Shown piece after piece: positions 37,450 to 48,527 of a stretch of 64,000 bases of DNA (positions are counted from its first letter, which is position 1; every line of letters begins with the position of its first letter). The stretch is taken from contig OY986972.1 in assembly GCA_963920575.1 (NCBI GenBank), forward strand, positions 885,501 through 949,500. The letters are read 5' to 3'. Both the position numbers and the translations under genes were made by a program. Source of the stretch: Narthecium ossifragum. Its lineage: Eukaryota; Streptophyta; Magnoliopsida; Dioscoreales; Nartheciaceae. The notes beneath the pieces were generated by a model, which saw only the letters and a program-made list of their open reading frames with translations, had not been told where the DNA came from and did no database searches.

Positions 37450-40062
37450 CTATCTAATCTTCTTCAGGCACTTCACCTTATCAAAATCTGCAACAACATA
37501 GTTCTTCTCGATCTCCCATGCAAGATGAGACATGGAATTGAATGATGACTTCACACCCTTCTCATCAGTAACCTCTCTCGGGAAAGGAATCCTGGCAACA
37601 AACACTCCTTGCTCAGAATAAATATGCAAGTCAAACCCTAGCCGATCGACCCAGATCATCTTTGTACCTGTTACCTGCAATTTGCAGAAAATTTTGGGAA
37701 ACATTATCTTGTCATATGTTCGATATGCAACGATATGGATCCATAGACATTGAGCCACGATTATTAAGAGAGATTCACAAATACTAACTGAATTTAGACT
37801 GGTTCCATGTATCAATAACATATCAAAAAACCAAACCTGAAACCCTGGATCAACATAGATCCTACATAACCGATGAACATCTTCCGCGTGCCCAGAATTC
37901 ATCTCATCCACAATGCTCTCAGCAAAGTTTCTAAGCGGATCAGGGTTTGCAATTACGTATTCTGAAGGGTTCACCCAAACGCTATCCTGAAAAACAAATT
38001 TTACTGGGTCTACTTTTGTCACGTAAACTTTATGCATCCATTATTAGCAGCAGTAGCAACTTTGCTTCCATCGTCTGCTCTTTTCTCATAACAAAGTCAT
38101 TCATAAGAAAAGAGTTGACAAGAAGGAGCTGGATATGCCTGATTGATGGTGAGTACTTATTAGAGCGGATAACCAACATCACTACATCCATACCTCTTTC
38201 AAATCTTCAATCTGAAGCACACGTTCCACAGAAATCAAATATAAAAGTTGTTCATCTACTTCTTCTCCGAACTTTTTCTCCCATGCTGCACATAGCTTCT
38301 GCACAATTCTACCAGATTCATAAGGCTTAATGTCATAACAAAGATTTCAAAGACTATTCCCAGAACAGAACTTGAGAGGTTAAAAGAAATGTCCATCGAT
38401 GTACATTTTTCTTCAGCAGTAAACCAGTATAACTACAGAAAACGCAGTTTACCCAATATGTAACTTCACAAAAATAAGTGATAAGAAAAATGTAGTGGTT
38501 CTCGCAATCCAGTTACTGGATGGAATATCACAGAATCACCTTGTCAAGCCAAATACAGTATAGGACCAATTTGCACTTTTATATCCATAACTTATGGACT
38601 AGCCAATACCGCCAAAAGGCACAGACAGCTAAACTGCCAACCCTTACTCATCTTTATCGAGAGAAACTAGGTTATCAAGCCCTTAATCTAACAAGAGTGA
38701 AAGATCTATACGAGGAGAGTGTATACATTACCTTCAAGAGCAATGTATCATCAGGTTTAGTTAGGATTCCCAGAATCGTGCACTGCAGAGCCCTCGATCC
38801 ACTTTGCTCAAACTGCTCTTTTCACAAGAAACCCAATAAACCAAAGCAACATTAGCAATCAAGAATTAGACAACAGATACATCCGCATCCTCCAAACCAA
38901 AACCAAAAAGAAGCAACTAAATCCATAGACAAAGACCAACCCAAAACCCCTCGAGTTGGTATAGAAAAACCATTGGTAGGACATGGAGAAGGTCCACCTC
39001 CACTCAATAGTAAATAGCATCTGGAGCTATTTTATAGCAGGGAAAAAAGTTTCCAGAGAACTCTCATATATGTTAAAGCCTAGTAAAGCAACAAACTTGA
39101 AGATTGAATTTTCCCGATCGACCAACTAATCAGAATCTAACCCAAATCTCCTGTCGACGGCAAAGAGCTTGTGATGTCAGTTCGAGCACAGAGCGAGGGC
39201 ACTCATAGAACTGCCCTTTGTGTTATTGGGAAAACCATAGAACTCCAACCATGAGAGAACTCCTGTAATCCAACACCAAGACCCAATTTTTCTCATCTAA
39301 AACCTACCAAATCAAAACTACAACTGGGGACCAAAGAAGGAACCCCGTAACCGGTAACGTGGAAAATGGACCTTCCATTGACAGCACACAGCCTCTCAGG
39401 CTGGTTCACTAACCTAGATGATTCCAAACGATGATAGAGCCCAACAAAAATAACATTCTTCTTGATAAAATACCTCAACTTGGTGTCCAAAAGCACATCA
39501 AAACCTCAAATTTGGACGAAATGAAAGAACCCATTACCCGAACATGAAAGCTAGACCTTCCATCGAGGTTGAACAGCCTTTCAGGCTCCTTCAAGCACAG
39601 AGCAGGAACTCCCTGGGCATCGATGACGAACTGGGCACCGATGCTCAGAGGCCATCCATCATGGCTCATCGTCGACAGCGTCCCGGTGGACGAGAGCTCC
39701 ATGATGGTCCTCGAGACCTCTGCCGGCGAAGGCCTGGTCTTAGTCTCTTCTCTTGCAGGGGATGCCTCCGTTGCCACTGAAACAGAGCATCTCACGCCAT
39801 GAGGCGAACCGTAAACGGCGTGCGAGGGGCTTCTGAGAAATGGGTAGTGCTTGAGCTCCTCTAACCTCCGGAATCGCTCTGTTTTCAGTGAAAGGAAGCA
39901 TGTTGCGAGATGGGGAGAGGTGGAGGGGACAGAAGAGGGGATTCTACGAAATGGGTAGTGTTTGGGGTTGGAGGAGAGGGGATCGGAGTGGAGATGGAGG
40001 GGTATGGAGGGCGGTGGGTGGATGCGATTCGGAGAGAGGAAGGCGTGGGAGGCGGCAGGCAT
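37450..40062 (-). CDS. Glutamyl-tRNA reductase-binding protein-like (FMN-binding split barrel, plastid)
   Basis: Five exons join in phase: 40062-39538, 38812-38732, 38298-38194, 37986-37837 and 37674-37450, giving 361 residues. I chose the ATG of MPAASHAFLSP; an open frame extends 29 codons further. The first 90 or so residues look like a plastid transit peptide (Ser/Pro/Arg-rich). Then come the PNPOx-like split barrel (TRPSPAEVSRTIMELSSTGTLSTMS, SIGAQFVIDAQGVPAL, FEQSGSRALQCTILG) and a DUF2470-type C-terminal half (PDPLRNFAESIVDEMN, MIWVDRLGFDL, VRIPFPREVTDEKG-like). The Arabidopsis relative At3g21200 (GluTRBP/PGR7) ties glutamyl-tRNA reductase to the thylakoid and protects heme synthesis. 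It is the only complete copy; fragments occur at 18.6 and 34.9 kb. Confidence 0.85.
39296..39410 (-). repeat. Duplicated end of GluTRBP-like exon 1 inside intron 1
   Basis: The minus strand reads PERLCAVNGRSIFHV followed by a GT, parallel to PERLFNLDGRSSFHV at the end of true exon 1 (39538-39600). The following intron-like text is also related (FGxP...SFDLVG against SKFEVLM in translation). A possible acceptor (GAACCAG) precedes it. It is a local tandem duplication of exon end plus intron start. Whether it is ever spliced in is unknown. Confidence 0.6.
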
Positions 40063-40360
40063 GGCGGTAATGTTGCGAAGGAAAGAGGATTGGAGATTAG
40101 GAATAGAGAGAGACTCGAGACTCCAGAATGGGATCCACAGAGTGGTCACCCCGTTGAGTCTCTTTTTTGGGTCTAAAAAGAGATGATGAGGTCAGAGTTA
40201 TAACCTTATTTCTTCTTCGTATTATGAAAAAACAAAATTATTTATTGTATATATTTTGGTCGATAAAATTGAATTTAGCTGCTTTAATCTAACATGCATA
40301 GTGACATAATTTTCTTTAATTTAGAAAATTCAAGTTATATCTCAATTGTAGACCTGACAT

Positions 40361-40520
40361 TGTTAGCTCAAGTGGATGATGAACATGATATGATGAACAT
40401 GACATTTGTTAGCTCAAGTGGATGATGAACATGATATGATGAACACCACATTTGTTAGCTCAAGTGGATGATGAGCATGATATGATGAACATGACATTTG
40501 TTAGCTCAGGTGTGGATGAT
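40361..40520. repeat. Minisatellite, about 50-bp unit, three to four copies
   Basis: The unit contains TTGTTAGCTCAAGTGGATGA and TGAACATGATATGATGAACA and recurs with small changes between the GluTRBP-like and SEC61 gamma genes. Confidence 0.85.
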
Positions 40521-40559
40521 GAACAGCTGTCTCAACACCAAATATAGATCCAATAAAGT

Positions 40560-41640
40560 CAACTGAGCTTTCTCTGAACGAGTCAATGAAATTTACAAGG
40601 AATTCTTTGAAGGTAAATCAAACAAACCACTTAAACAGCAAAATTATCATCCTAAGAAACTGCGCCATTTTGGACAAACGAAAGATGAAAAAAATGAGAA
40701 AAAATCTCTCTACAATGTCTAAGTCAGTATCTGAAGCTAAAGTATATGCAGGATTTCTTCAAGACCTCGAAGACTAGCTCCATGCTGCAACCACAAACAT
40801 CAGATAAACAGTAGATTAAAAGGCTGGTTATCAAGCATCTTGAACTCATGCTATATATCTTATGGCATGGTGTCGAAACCAGCACACAAACAAGGAACTC
40901 TTTTAAAACACAAGCATAGAATCAGTGAAACAATTCTCCATTAGTTATGATGAAGTTCAGTCAGCTTATAGTTTTGAATATCTTCGAAGGTCAACAGCAA
41001 GATGCCATAAACCTCTTATGTTAGGTATTTGGTGACTAGCACAGTTTGGTGAAGTACCTCCTGCGAGATGTCGATCTTGGGTTCCAGTCCTATCGAGGCT
41101 ATTGTGATTGTAAGAGCATTTGCCCACCTTAAACCAGGGTTAAAAGCTAAGCTTTTGAAAAAAGAAGAGGACAGCAAGCCATCATAGAACTCAACATGCA
41201 TAATGAGTAAAAATCATAAGACGAGGTACAAACTAGATCAAACCTCCAGTGTGGAGATCGCAAGTTCTGCCCATAAAGGCTGCAACTTATGCAGGGAATT
41301 ATGTTGATTAAATACATGCCATAGCGAGCGAGCCTTGAAGTGCGGATGCAGGCTCCGCTCCAGTAACTTGTATAATTTGTAAAAACATCATGTAGAGTAT
41401 CAGCCCTTCTAAACCCGGGTAATTGGCTCAATTAGACCAAAAGAAAAGAAAAGATGGAAACTAGATCACCTAATCAGTTCCTAAAATATGTGAACAATTT
41501 AAACATGTTTCAAATCCCATTAAACAAAACTGAAATTGCTTTTGGCATGGTTGCTATGTTAAACATAAATGAAAAGGACCTGGACATGAATCTTAAGACA
41601 AAATTCATATGCAAAATACAACATAATATTACATTGAGAA
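40560..41640. other. 3' flank of SEC61 gamma, nothing recognised
   Basis: No coding exon is seen on either strand. It may contain 3' UTR of the SEC61 gamma transcript. Confidence 0.4.
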
Positions 41641-41654
41641 ATGAATCTCCATAC

Positions 41655-42226
41655 CTAGCCACTGACAATGTAGTAGTTTATAGGGATGAAGGCAATCTTT
41701 ATGAGGCAGCCCAGAACACCCATAACCGCGAACCCTATGGCTGTGCGGGATACCACCTTCAGGAACTCTGCACCAAAAACCAATAACACCAATCAAAACT
41801 TATCACATTCAAACAAAAGAAGTGAAACTATCAAAGTAAGTTCTAGTATTTATCATCTATAAAACAACCAAAATCCCTCAAACTTGCAGACAAAACACCC
41901 CCCCCCCCCCCCCCCCCCCCCCCCAAAAAAAATAAAAAATAAAAAACCATCCTTTCTTATATCTGATGATCAAAACGCCAGTTGCGATCCCTCGAACCTA
42001 ATCGAAACGCTCTAAAACGCCAAAAATCAAACTTTTCCATCGTATTCTCCTATCCGAAGCCAAAAACAGGAAAAATCTCTCATCGATGTTCCTAAAACCC
42101 CCCAGAAACCCTAGAGTTGGATCGTGTTCTACCTTTGCGATCGGGCTTCTGGCAGCGCTTGACGAGGCGGACGCTGCCCCTCGCGAAGTCCCTCAGGAGA
42201 TCCACCGCCGTCCCCATAGCATCCAT
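41655..42226 (-). CDS. SEC61G: Protein translocon subunit SEC61 gamma
   Basis: Two exons, 42226-42133 and 41767-41655, encode 68 residues: [40 protein letters not shown], then a single membrane segment [20 protein letters not shown] and NYYIVSG. Length, tail-anchored topology and the [17 protein letters not shown] block are those of the plant Sec61 gamma family. It clamps the Sec61 alpha channel in the ER membrane. The membrane segment ([19 protein letters not shown]) departs from the usual plant FVGFFVKLIFIPINNIIVG as I remember it, so this may be a divergent paralogue. The ORF is too short to stand out without splicing; the phase at the junction (AAA-G/AG) is exact. Confidence 0.9.
41898..41924. 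repeat. Poly(C) run of 27 bases in SEC61 gamma intron
   Basis: A C homopolymer is followed by an A-rich run (AAAAAAAATAAAAAATAAAA). It lies within the single intron of the minus-strand gene, where it would be a G-run in RNA. Length may be unreliable in assembly. Confidence 0.85.
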
Positions 42227-42334
42227 CGAGTCTCTCTAAGCTCTCTCTCGGGTCCCTCTGGTCTCTTCTATTCATAGCTTCTATGCGAGAACTCAAAGAT
42301 TTGTCTACGTGGCACGTCGCCACAAAGCGATGGT

Positions 42335-42890
42335 GGGATAGCAGGCCTGTTCGGCTCGGATCCGGCGAGCCAAACGGCGGGATCCCTCGGATTCATTCCC
42401 ATTCACTCTCATTCCGGTGAGCCAAACGGGCGGTCAGTATCTCACTCGATGGAACACACTAATCTATAGTGAATACCGATTAATTGATAAAATAAATTAA
42501 AAAAATTAAGATTTGTGTACATGACATGTAGCTGCACATGCTCCTCTATCGAGAACACTAATTCATTGGTAAAACACTAGATTAATTGAGTAGATCGGTA
42601 TACATTTATCGATTAAATGATCTAATTTATCGATAGAACACTATCAATAACGTGATCGATAAATGTCTTCTAATCAAGAGCGTTGTCGTGTACCCCATTC
42701 GGGTCCAATAAAAATTTGGTATCCCACTATCGTGACATTTGCAATGCACATGTGCAATCAAGTAATCACTTGCACAAATCTTATTTCAACCAGGAAACAA
42801 CTTTCGGTTTCCAAGCATATCGACCTGGTCGGTTCCTAGTCGATATGGAATGCACCACCCACCAATAAGGAATAGCCATGTAGGATTCAC
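42335..42890. other. Spacer upstream of SEC61 gamma with a short MITE-like remnant
   Basis: Bases about 42345-42435 carry GGCGAGCCAAACGG and CCGGTGAGCCAAACGG, related to the GC-rich MITE at 56233. The rest is AT-rich and has no recognised gene. Confidence 0.4.
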
Positions 42891-42899
42891 TCATAATTT

Positions 42900-43440
42900 T
42901 TAGGGCATGTTTGGATAAGCGGAATCGGGTGAATCTGCTTGAATGGGGAATGGGTGGATCCCGCCCATTCTTGTGTTTGGATCTCAAATGAATTCTGAAA
43001 AATGAAATCTGCCCAAGGCCAGATTCCATTTGTGGTGTCCACTCGATTCAAGTGGAAGCCGTTTTCGGAATCATTTTGGATTCCAGATCTCGCGGATTCT
43101 AGATCCACCCATTGGACAAACAGGCCCTAAATCTAAACGAAGAATCTGACTTTTATTAGGTGTCGGGTTGCAAAATTGAAAAGGACACCGTGAAATCGAA
43201 CGGATGTCGTTTTCAGAATCATTTTGGATTGAAGATCCTGCGGATTCTGGATCCGTCCATCGGCCAAACATGCCCTAAATCTAAGGGGGGGAGGGGGGGG
43301 GGGGAATCCGAGTTTTATTGGTTGTCGGGTTGCAAAATTGAAAAGGATACCGTGGCGGTCGTCTTTTTCCCAATTAGCCCCCTGGATTTTGGCATTTTGC
43401 AACACCAGCCATCTCTTGGGGCCCGGCTGTAAATATTTAT
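42900..43440. repeat. MITE-like element plus partial second copy
   Basis: The first copy begins TTAGGGCATGTTTGGATAAG and ends CCATTGGACAAACAGGCCCTAA (about 42900-43130). A second stretch ending GGCCAAACATGCCCTAAATC (about 43278) repeats its right half (TTTCGGAATCATTTTGGATT against TTTCAGAATCATTTTGGATT). The text GTCGGGTTGCAAAATTGAAA occurs on both sides of it (about 43163 and 43323). A G-run lies near 43285. The structure suggests an inserted element followed by local duplication. Confidence 0.55.
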
Positions 43441-43713
43441 GTTGAAGTGGACTGAATTGCGTATAATCAAGTGGACTAGATAGGGTTGGGCTAGAATGGG
43501 CCGTACGGGCAGCCAGGCCCAATAGCTGATCCAAGTCAACAGTCCAACTTGGTGATGTATAGAGGGGTAACCACACCGGGCGTGTCCAGATCGACAGCAA
43601 GTAGATCTTTTAAAAACCGAAGACCTCAAGGGCTGTTGTTCGGCTTCCGCAATAGGGATTGCTAGGGTTTCGGTTTTGGTCGAAAAGTTCGAAGGAGAAC
43701 TCCGCTATTTCTG

Positions 43714-44260
43714 GTAAGATCTATCACCCCTTCCACTTTTCTGCTGATTATTCCATCGTTTTTCTAGTTTTGGATGCGTACTTTGTTATTTTTAGGATTT
43801 TTTGGTGATTAGTACTCTTTTTTTCGCCTAAAGCCTTGATTTTTTCCATCGATTTCTTCGGATCTCACAATCTTGCGAAATATATGCTGAAGATAAGCAG
43901 TGGTAGGTACTTATGATGTAATATTCGTGCTCGATTAGATGATCTTTTGTTGTCAGTATCTTGTCCCGGATACTCAAGATACTCAAGATAAAGGAGCGAC
44001 CTTTAGCTATGGATTTTGGAGTTATTTTATCTTTAGAGCTTCATGAGTATGTTTTTATTATTTATAATCTGGATCGCTGATATGACCTCTACTAACATAC
44101 GTAGGTTTCTTCTTTTAGTACTAATGTCTTTCGCTGAGTGTGTTTTTCAGCATTTGTTGTTTAATTATGGGCGAATAAGATAGGATCGGTTTTGTTCTCT
44201 AATAACCGGGTTATGTCGTTTAATTTGCACTATTTTGAAATGGTGGATGGAGTTTCTTTT
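43714..44260 (+). other. 5' UTR intron of the RSZ gene (predicted)
   Basis: TTTCTG/GTAAGATC at about 43713 and TTTCTTTTAG/GG at about 44263 make a good intron ahead of the ATG. First introns in the 5' leader are common in plant SR genes and often raise expression. Predicted from splice sites only. Confidence 0.5.
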
Positions 44261-44264
44261 AGGG

Positions 44265-46543
44265 ATGTCTCGCGTGTACGTGGGAAACCTTGATCCGAGG
44301 GTGACTGAGCGTGAACTTGAAGATGAGTTTCGAACATATGGAGTTCTGCGGAGGTAAGCGGAGGGGTTAATAGGTTATGATTTGTATCTCTAAATGTCTT
44401 TATCTGATTAAAATGTTTAGACATATAGCCTGTTGTATTATGCCTTTTGTTGTGTCTCTTTATGTTGCTTGGGTTGACATAATTGATGTACCAATTGATT
44501 CCTCTATTTTGATATCATATTTAGGTTCCTAGCCTCTAGGAATAAACATTTAAAACCACTAGGGTGTGCTTTTATTTATGAAGAATTTATATTAGGTGCT
44601 TTACTGCAACACTCTTCATTATTGGTGGCTGCTCTCATTTTGCATATGGGGTTTACAACTTCGGCTAGATGATTGATACATTACTGTTTGAAATACAGCA
44701 TTTGGGTTGCCAGAAAGCCACCACTTACATTTTCTCCTTTACTGCAATACCCTTGATTATTGGTGGCTACTCTCATATTGCATGTGGGGTTTATGACTTC
44801 GGTTAGAAGGTTGATACATTGCTATTTGAAATGCAGCGTTTGGGTTGCCAGAAAGCCACCAGGCTATGCTTTTATTGATTTTGATGATCGCAGAGATGCT
44901 GAAGATGCTATCCGTGAGTTGGATGGTATGTAGCTAACGCATTGTGTGCTGTTGATGTTTTCCAAGAAAGACAACTTGTTGATTCATCTTGTTTGGTGTT
45001 AGAGTTTACTTTTTTATATGCTTGTGACCATTATTGGAGAAACTAGAACATTGTGGAATAGATCATCTTGGATTTTGTGTTCAATACTTCAGCTTATCTT
45101 CATATTGTTTACTACCCGCATGAAGTTTTTCTGATGATGGGAGATGTAATGATTTAGGGCTTCAGAATTGTTTGTGCACTTCACTTTTATAACGCTTTAC
45201 TTTTCTGTTTACTTCTGCATCTTACCAAAGTTGTGTGTGAACATGGTTAGGCTACTGCTTGCCAATATTAGATTGGACAGCTGAAAGAGTCAACTTCTTC
45301 ATATTTGTGTTTTCCTTCAAACTGGCATGCACTATGTAATGGAGCATGTGCTTTCAATTGTGGCACTTTGCAGATTTATTCCTGCTTGCTCTCAGGGAAC
45401 TCACGTAAATGAGACTTCTACTAATGGCATGTCTGAGTGCAGTTTTTCTCTTTCTATAGGTAAAAATGGATGGAGAGTTGAGATGTCTCATAACTCAAGG
45501 GGAGGCGGTCGTGGTGGTGGCCGTACTAGTCGTGGCCGGTCTGGAGGTTCTGATATGAACTGTTATGAATGTGGTGAACCTGGTCACTTTGCACGTGAAT
45601 GCCGCTTGCGTATTGGTCCAGGAGGACTAGGTAGTGGAAGACGCCGCAGCCCAAGTCCCAGATATCGCAGAAGTCCAAGCTATGGTCGAAGGTACTGTTT
45701 GCGAATTTATTTTTTAAAGGCACAGTGTAGGGTTTTAAGCATGAGAAGGAACCTTTGTGAACTTTTCCCTCAAATCTGCAGGCTTTAGCTGCTTTGTTAA
45801 AATGTGATATGGCATGTCATTAGTAGTCTCGTAGGCTGGAGATGCAAGAACTGATTAGCTATTATGTTTGCATGCTTAAATTATTTTGTGCCCTGCAAAA
45901 GTTTTAAGTGGATGCCATTTTGTATGATAAGTCAACTGTATGTATCAAGAAAAAACATTTCGTTTGCATGTACATAGGGAATGTACTTAGGATGCAATTG
46001 GATAGCAACCTTCGAATTAGTGGTGTCTACAATGTTGGTTTTTCTCCGATCTCGTGTCTCGGTTGGGTTCCTTGTAGTAAGAGCATAAATTGGTATGAAA
46101 AGCAGATGCTACAATGTGATGTAAATTTGTCTTAAATTTTATGTTATGTCAGTAGAGTTCTTTCTGTTGGCTAATGTTGTAAAATTTGGCTGTTGGAAGC
46201 ACAAAAAAAACACATCGGGCATGTAAGTTACTTAACAGAGCTGTCCATATTTTTTCTGATGTAAATTTCTAATTGCTTCTGAGCAGAAGCTACAGTCCTC
46301 GTGACCGGTCTCCAAGACGCCGCAGTGCGTCACCGCGTAGGCGCAGCTACAGCAGATCACCACCATATAAGCGTGGCCGTGCTGAATCACCTTATACTAA
46401 TGGGTATGCTTTCTTGCTTTGTTGCTGTGTGAACTGGATCAAGCTCCTGGATAAGCAGTGATAGCTAGCTTTTGTACATTGCACTTATGAAAACAACATC
46501 TGGTGATTTTGATACCAGGGACAGGCGCCGAAGCAGGAGTTGA
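44265..46543 (+). CDS. RSZ-type SR splicing factor (RRM, zinc knuckle, RS domain)
   Basis: Five exons join in phase: 44265-44353, 44837-44925, 45460-45691, 46287-46403 and 46519-46543, giving 183 residues. The RRM is at 1-70 (RNP2 VYVGNL; RNP1 GYAFIDF). It is followed by an RGG-rich linker (RGGGRGGGR), one CCHC knuckle ([14 protein letters not shown]) and a C-terminal RS domain ending RRRSRS. This is the layout of plant RSZ21/RSZ22, orthologues of human SRSF7. They bind exonic enhancers and recruit U1-70K in the nucleus. Plant SR genes usually control themselves through alternative splicing of the long introns near the RRM, and the decoy acceptor in intron 1 fits that. Confidence 0.93.
44600..44865 (+). 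repeat. 138-bp tandem duplication creating a decoy 3' splice site before RSZ exon 2
   Basis: The segment from 44600 recurs from 44738 (TTATTGGTGGCT, GGGGTTTA, TTTGAAATRCAGCRTTTGGG). The repeat takes in the branch/polypyrimidine region, the CAG acceptor and the first 28 bases of exon 2 (TTGGGTTGCCAGAAAGCCAC). The upstream acceptor at about 44698 therefore mimics the true one at 44836. A still older, degenerate copy of exon 2 text may lie at about 44555-44580. Confidence 0.85.
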
Positions 46544-46559
46544 AAGCTATTCCCATGGA

Positions 46560-48500
46560 TTGATGCATTGCCTGAGTAGCTGTCTGCTCTTTTCGCTTTA
46601 TTGGTTGATCGAAACTATGTTTTCTGAGCAACGGTCTCAGCAACGACGCCTAGGATTTGGATAAGTTTCTTTTGACTTTATTTGCTTTTATCATGACTTT
46701 TAGTATCTCTAGATGGTTTTGGTTTCTTAATGTCAAGGAATTGTGAGGTTACAGGCAACTATAAACCAACTAAACTCAATGCCTTTTTTTCTTTTTTGTT
46801 GAGGTCCGATACTGCTTTAACGACCCACTAGACTACTATGCTGCTCTCGTCGATGGTTTGTGCTTCGACACCCACCATTTGGTTCTGTCTTCGCATGCCC
46901 AAACGCCTACCGTCTTTAAACAAAATCGAAAGTTCTTATCTCCTGCTCCACATGTGTCTTCGGCTTGAGTTTTGCTCTCCTCAGCTCTTGTGGCACCCTC
47001 CACAGTATGCGTCTTCTGTGGCTAGCTTTTCTCCTAGAATCCACTTTGCCTTTCTATTTGGCATAGAGGATCGAGGAACTGCATCTAACAGGTCTGACAG
47101 GTAAACCTGCTGTGTTTTTCTACACCAATGAGGCAATTTAAATTCTTACTTCCTGGAATCACAGGATTTTGGGGCTCAGCTGATTGGATCGCCCACGGAC
47201 TACAATCTGAAAATTGTTTTCTTGGATATGAGACTCTTGGCTGCTTCAAATTTGGCTGCACAGCTGGAATTGAATGCTACCATAAGTCTAGGGAGGGATC
47301 TGGTTGGGTTTTGAGCCATTGTCTCATGTCACATGTTCTTGGTTTTCAACTTGTCATGCCACACATTACACTGGGAATAAACGTTTAGTTTCAAAATGCA
47401 TACATGAATTGCTGCTTTGGTGCTGGGCTGATGGTAACTGCTGCCTCTCTGACTCTACCCAGAGTTTTCATGATATTCTTCGCCCAATCTCGTAAAGATC
47501 TCAAGGTTTGCATCCGTCTTTAAGGAGATCTGCGATGTGGCTTCCTAAGCGTACTGCTCTATCTACCCCATAGCTTCTGCAAATTTGACTTCTGCACCAG
47601 TGTGATGTCGCTCATGCTCTGATCAAGCTTAGTCTCCCTTAAATCCGAGAAGTATCTTCTAGGAAAGTGAACACTAGGAAGACCTCACTTCACAACGGTT
47701 TGATTTTTGTATACAAGCAGTTCTTTTAGTAACGGCCCACTTTCTAGCCTTAACACAGGGACCCGAGCTTTATTTTAGCTGATAAAGGTCGTTCGTTTCC
47801 GGCAACCAACTCTAACCCTCGTACCTGTTGGCCTTTGAAGCTTGTGTTTTGATTGCTGGTGTCTTTATGGCTGTGTTTCTCTTGTTGGTCTCTTTCACCC
47901 AGATGGGTGGGAGCTTATTTTGCCCTTGGTTTTCTTTATTGTCTAAAGGTCCTTCGTTATCTTTTATTCTTGTAAAAAAGAACACGTTGGTAAGAGTAGA
48001 CCAACATAATCGGTGTCAGCGGGGTTTTTTTTTGTTTTTTTTTTTTGTTGGGTTATTAGCTTGTGATATATGATGGCATTGATGGTAATGGGGACATCAA
48101 GGAGGCTAGTAGCCTGTGAGGAGTCCATTGAATTCCTGGAGTTTCGAGTGCTCGATGGACAAATTTATATTGGATGAGACGCCAGCCATTTTTTGATCAA
48201 AATTCGTTGCCAAGATCAATCAGTCTTACGATCAATAACATGATGGTTGCCTTATCACCAACCAACACTGAAGGGTTCGGAAGATATTGAAGTATGGTCA
48301 ACGGTTTCTGATTAATGCTTTGCTGAAACAGATCCATTGCCGAAATAAAAATAGTATTCAACGTACTTTAATGCCGCCGATGATACAAAAAAAATGACCT
48401 CAACACTAGATATACAGGTAGGTACTCATTGCCATTCTGTAAGCGAGACACAGCATGCAAATGAAGATAACAGTAGTTCTATGGGCCTGCAGCCACAAAA
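46560..48500. other. 3' flank of RSZ gene and unassigned repeat-like region
   Basis: Between about 46790 and 48060 the text differs from the flanks. Short open frames (46838-47104, 47128-47388, 47828-48073) have no recognised relatives. The stretch ends with a (T)n/GTAAAAAAG motif, which suggests a decayed retroelement. No ends or domains could be assigned. Confidence 0.35.
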
Positions 48501-48527
48501 TGCAGGCAGCACTGCCAGAAAATGCAG

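Noticed and set aside
41898..41924. Long C homopolymer as a possible structural (i-motif/G4) regulatory element
   Set aside because: A simple homopolymer in an intron; length is error-prone and there is no supporting context.
43160..43432. Open frame with repeated LSGCKIEKDTV text
   Set aside because: The repetition comes from the DNA-level duplication around a MITE, not from a protein repeat.
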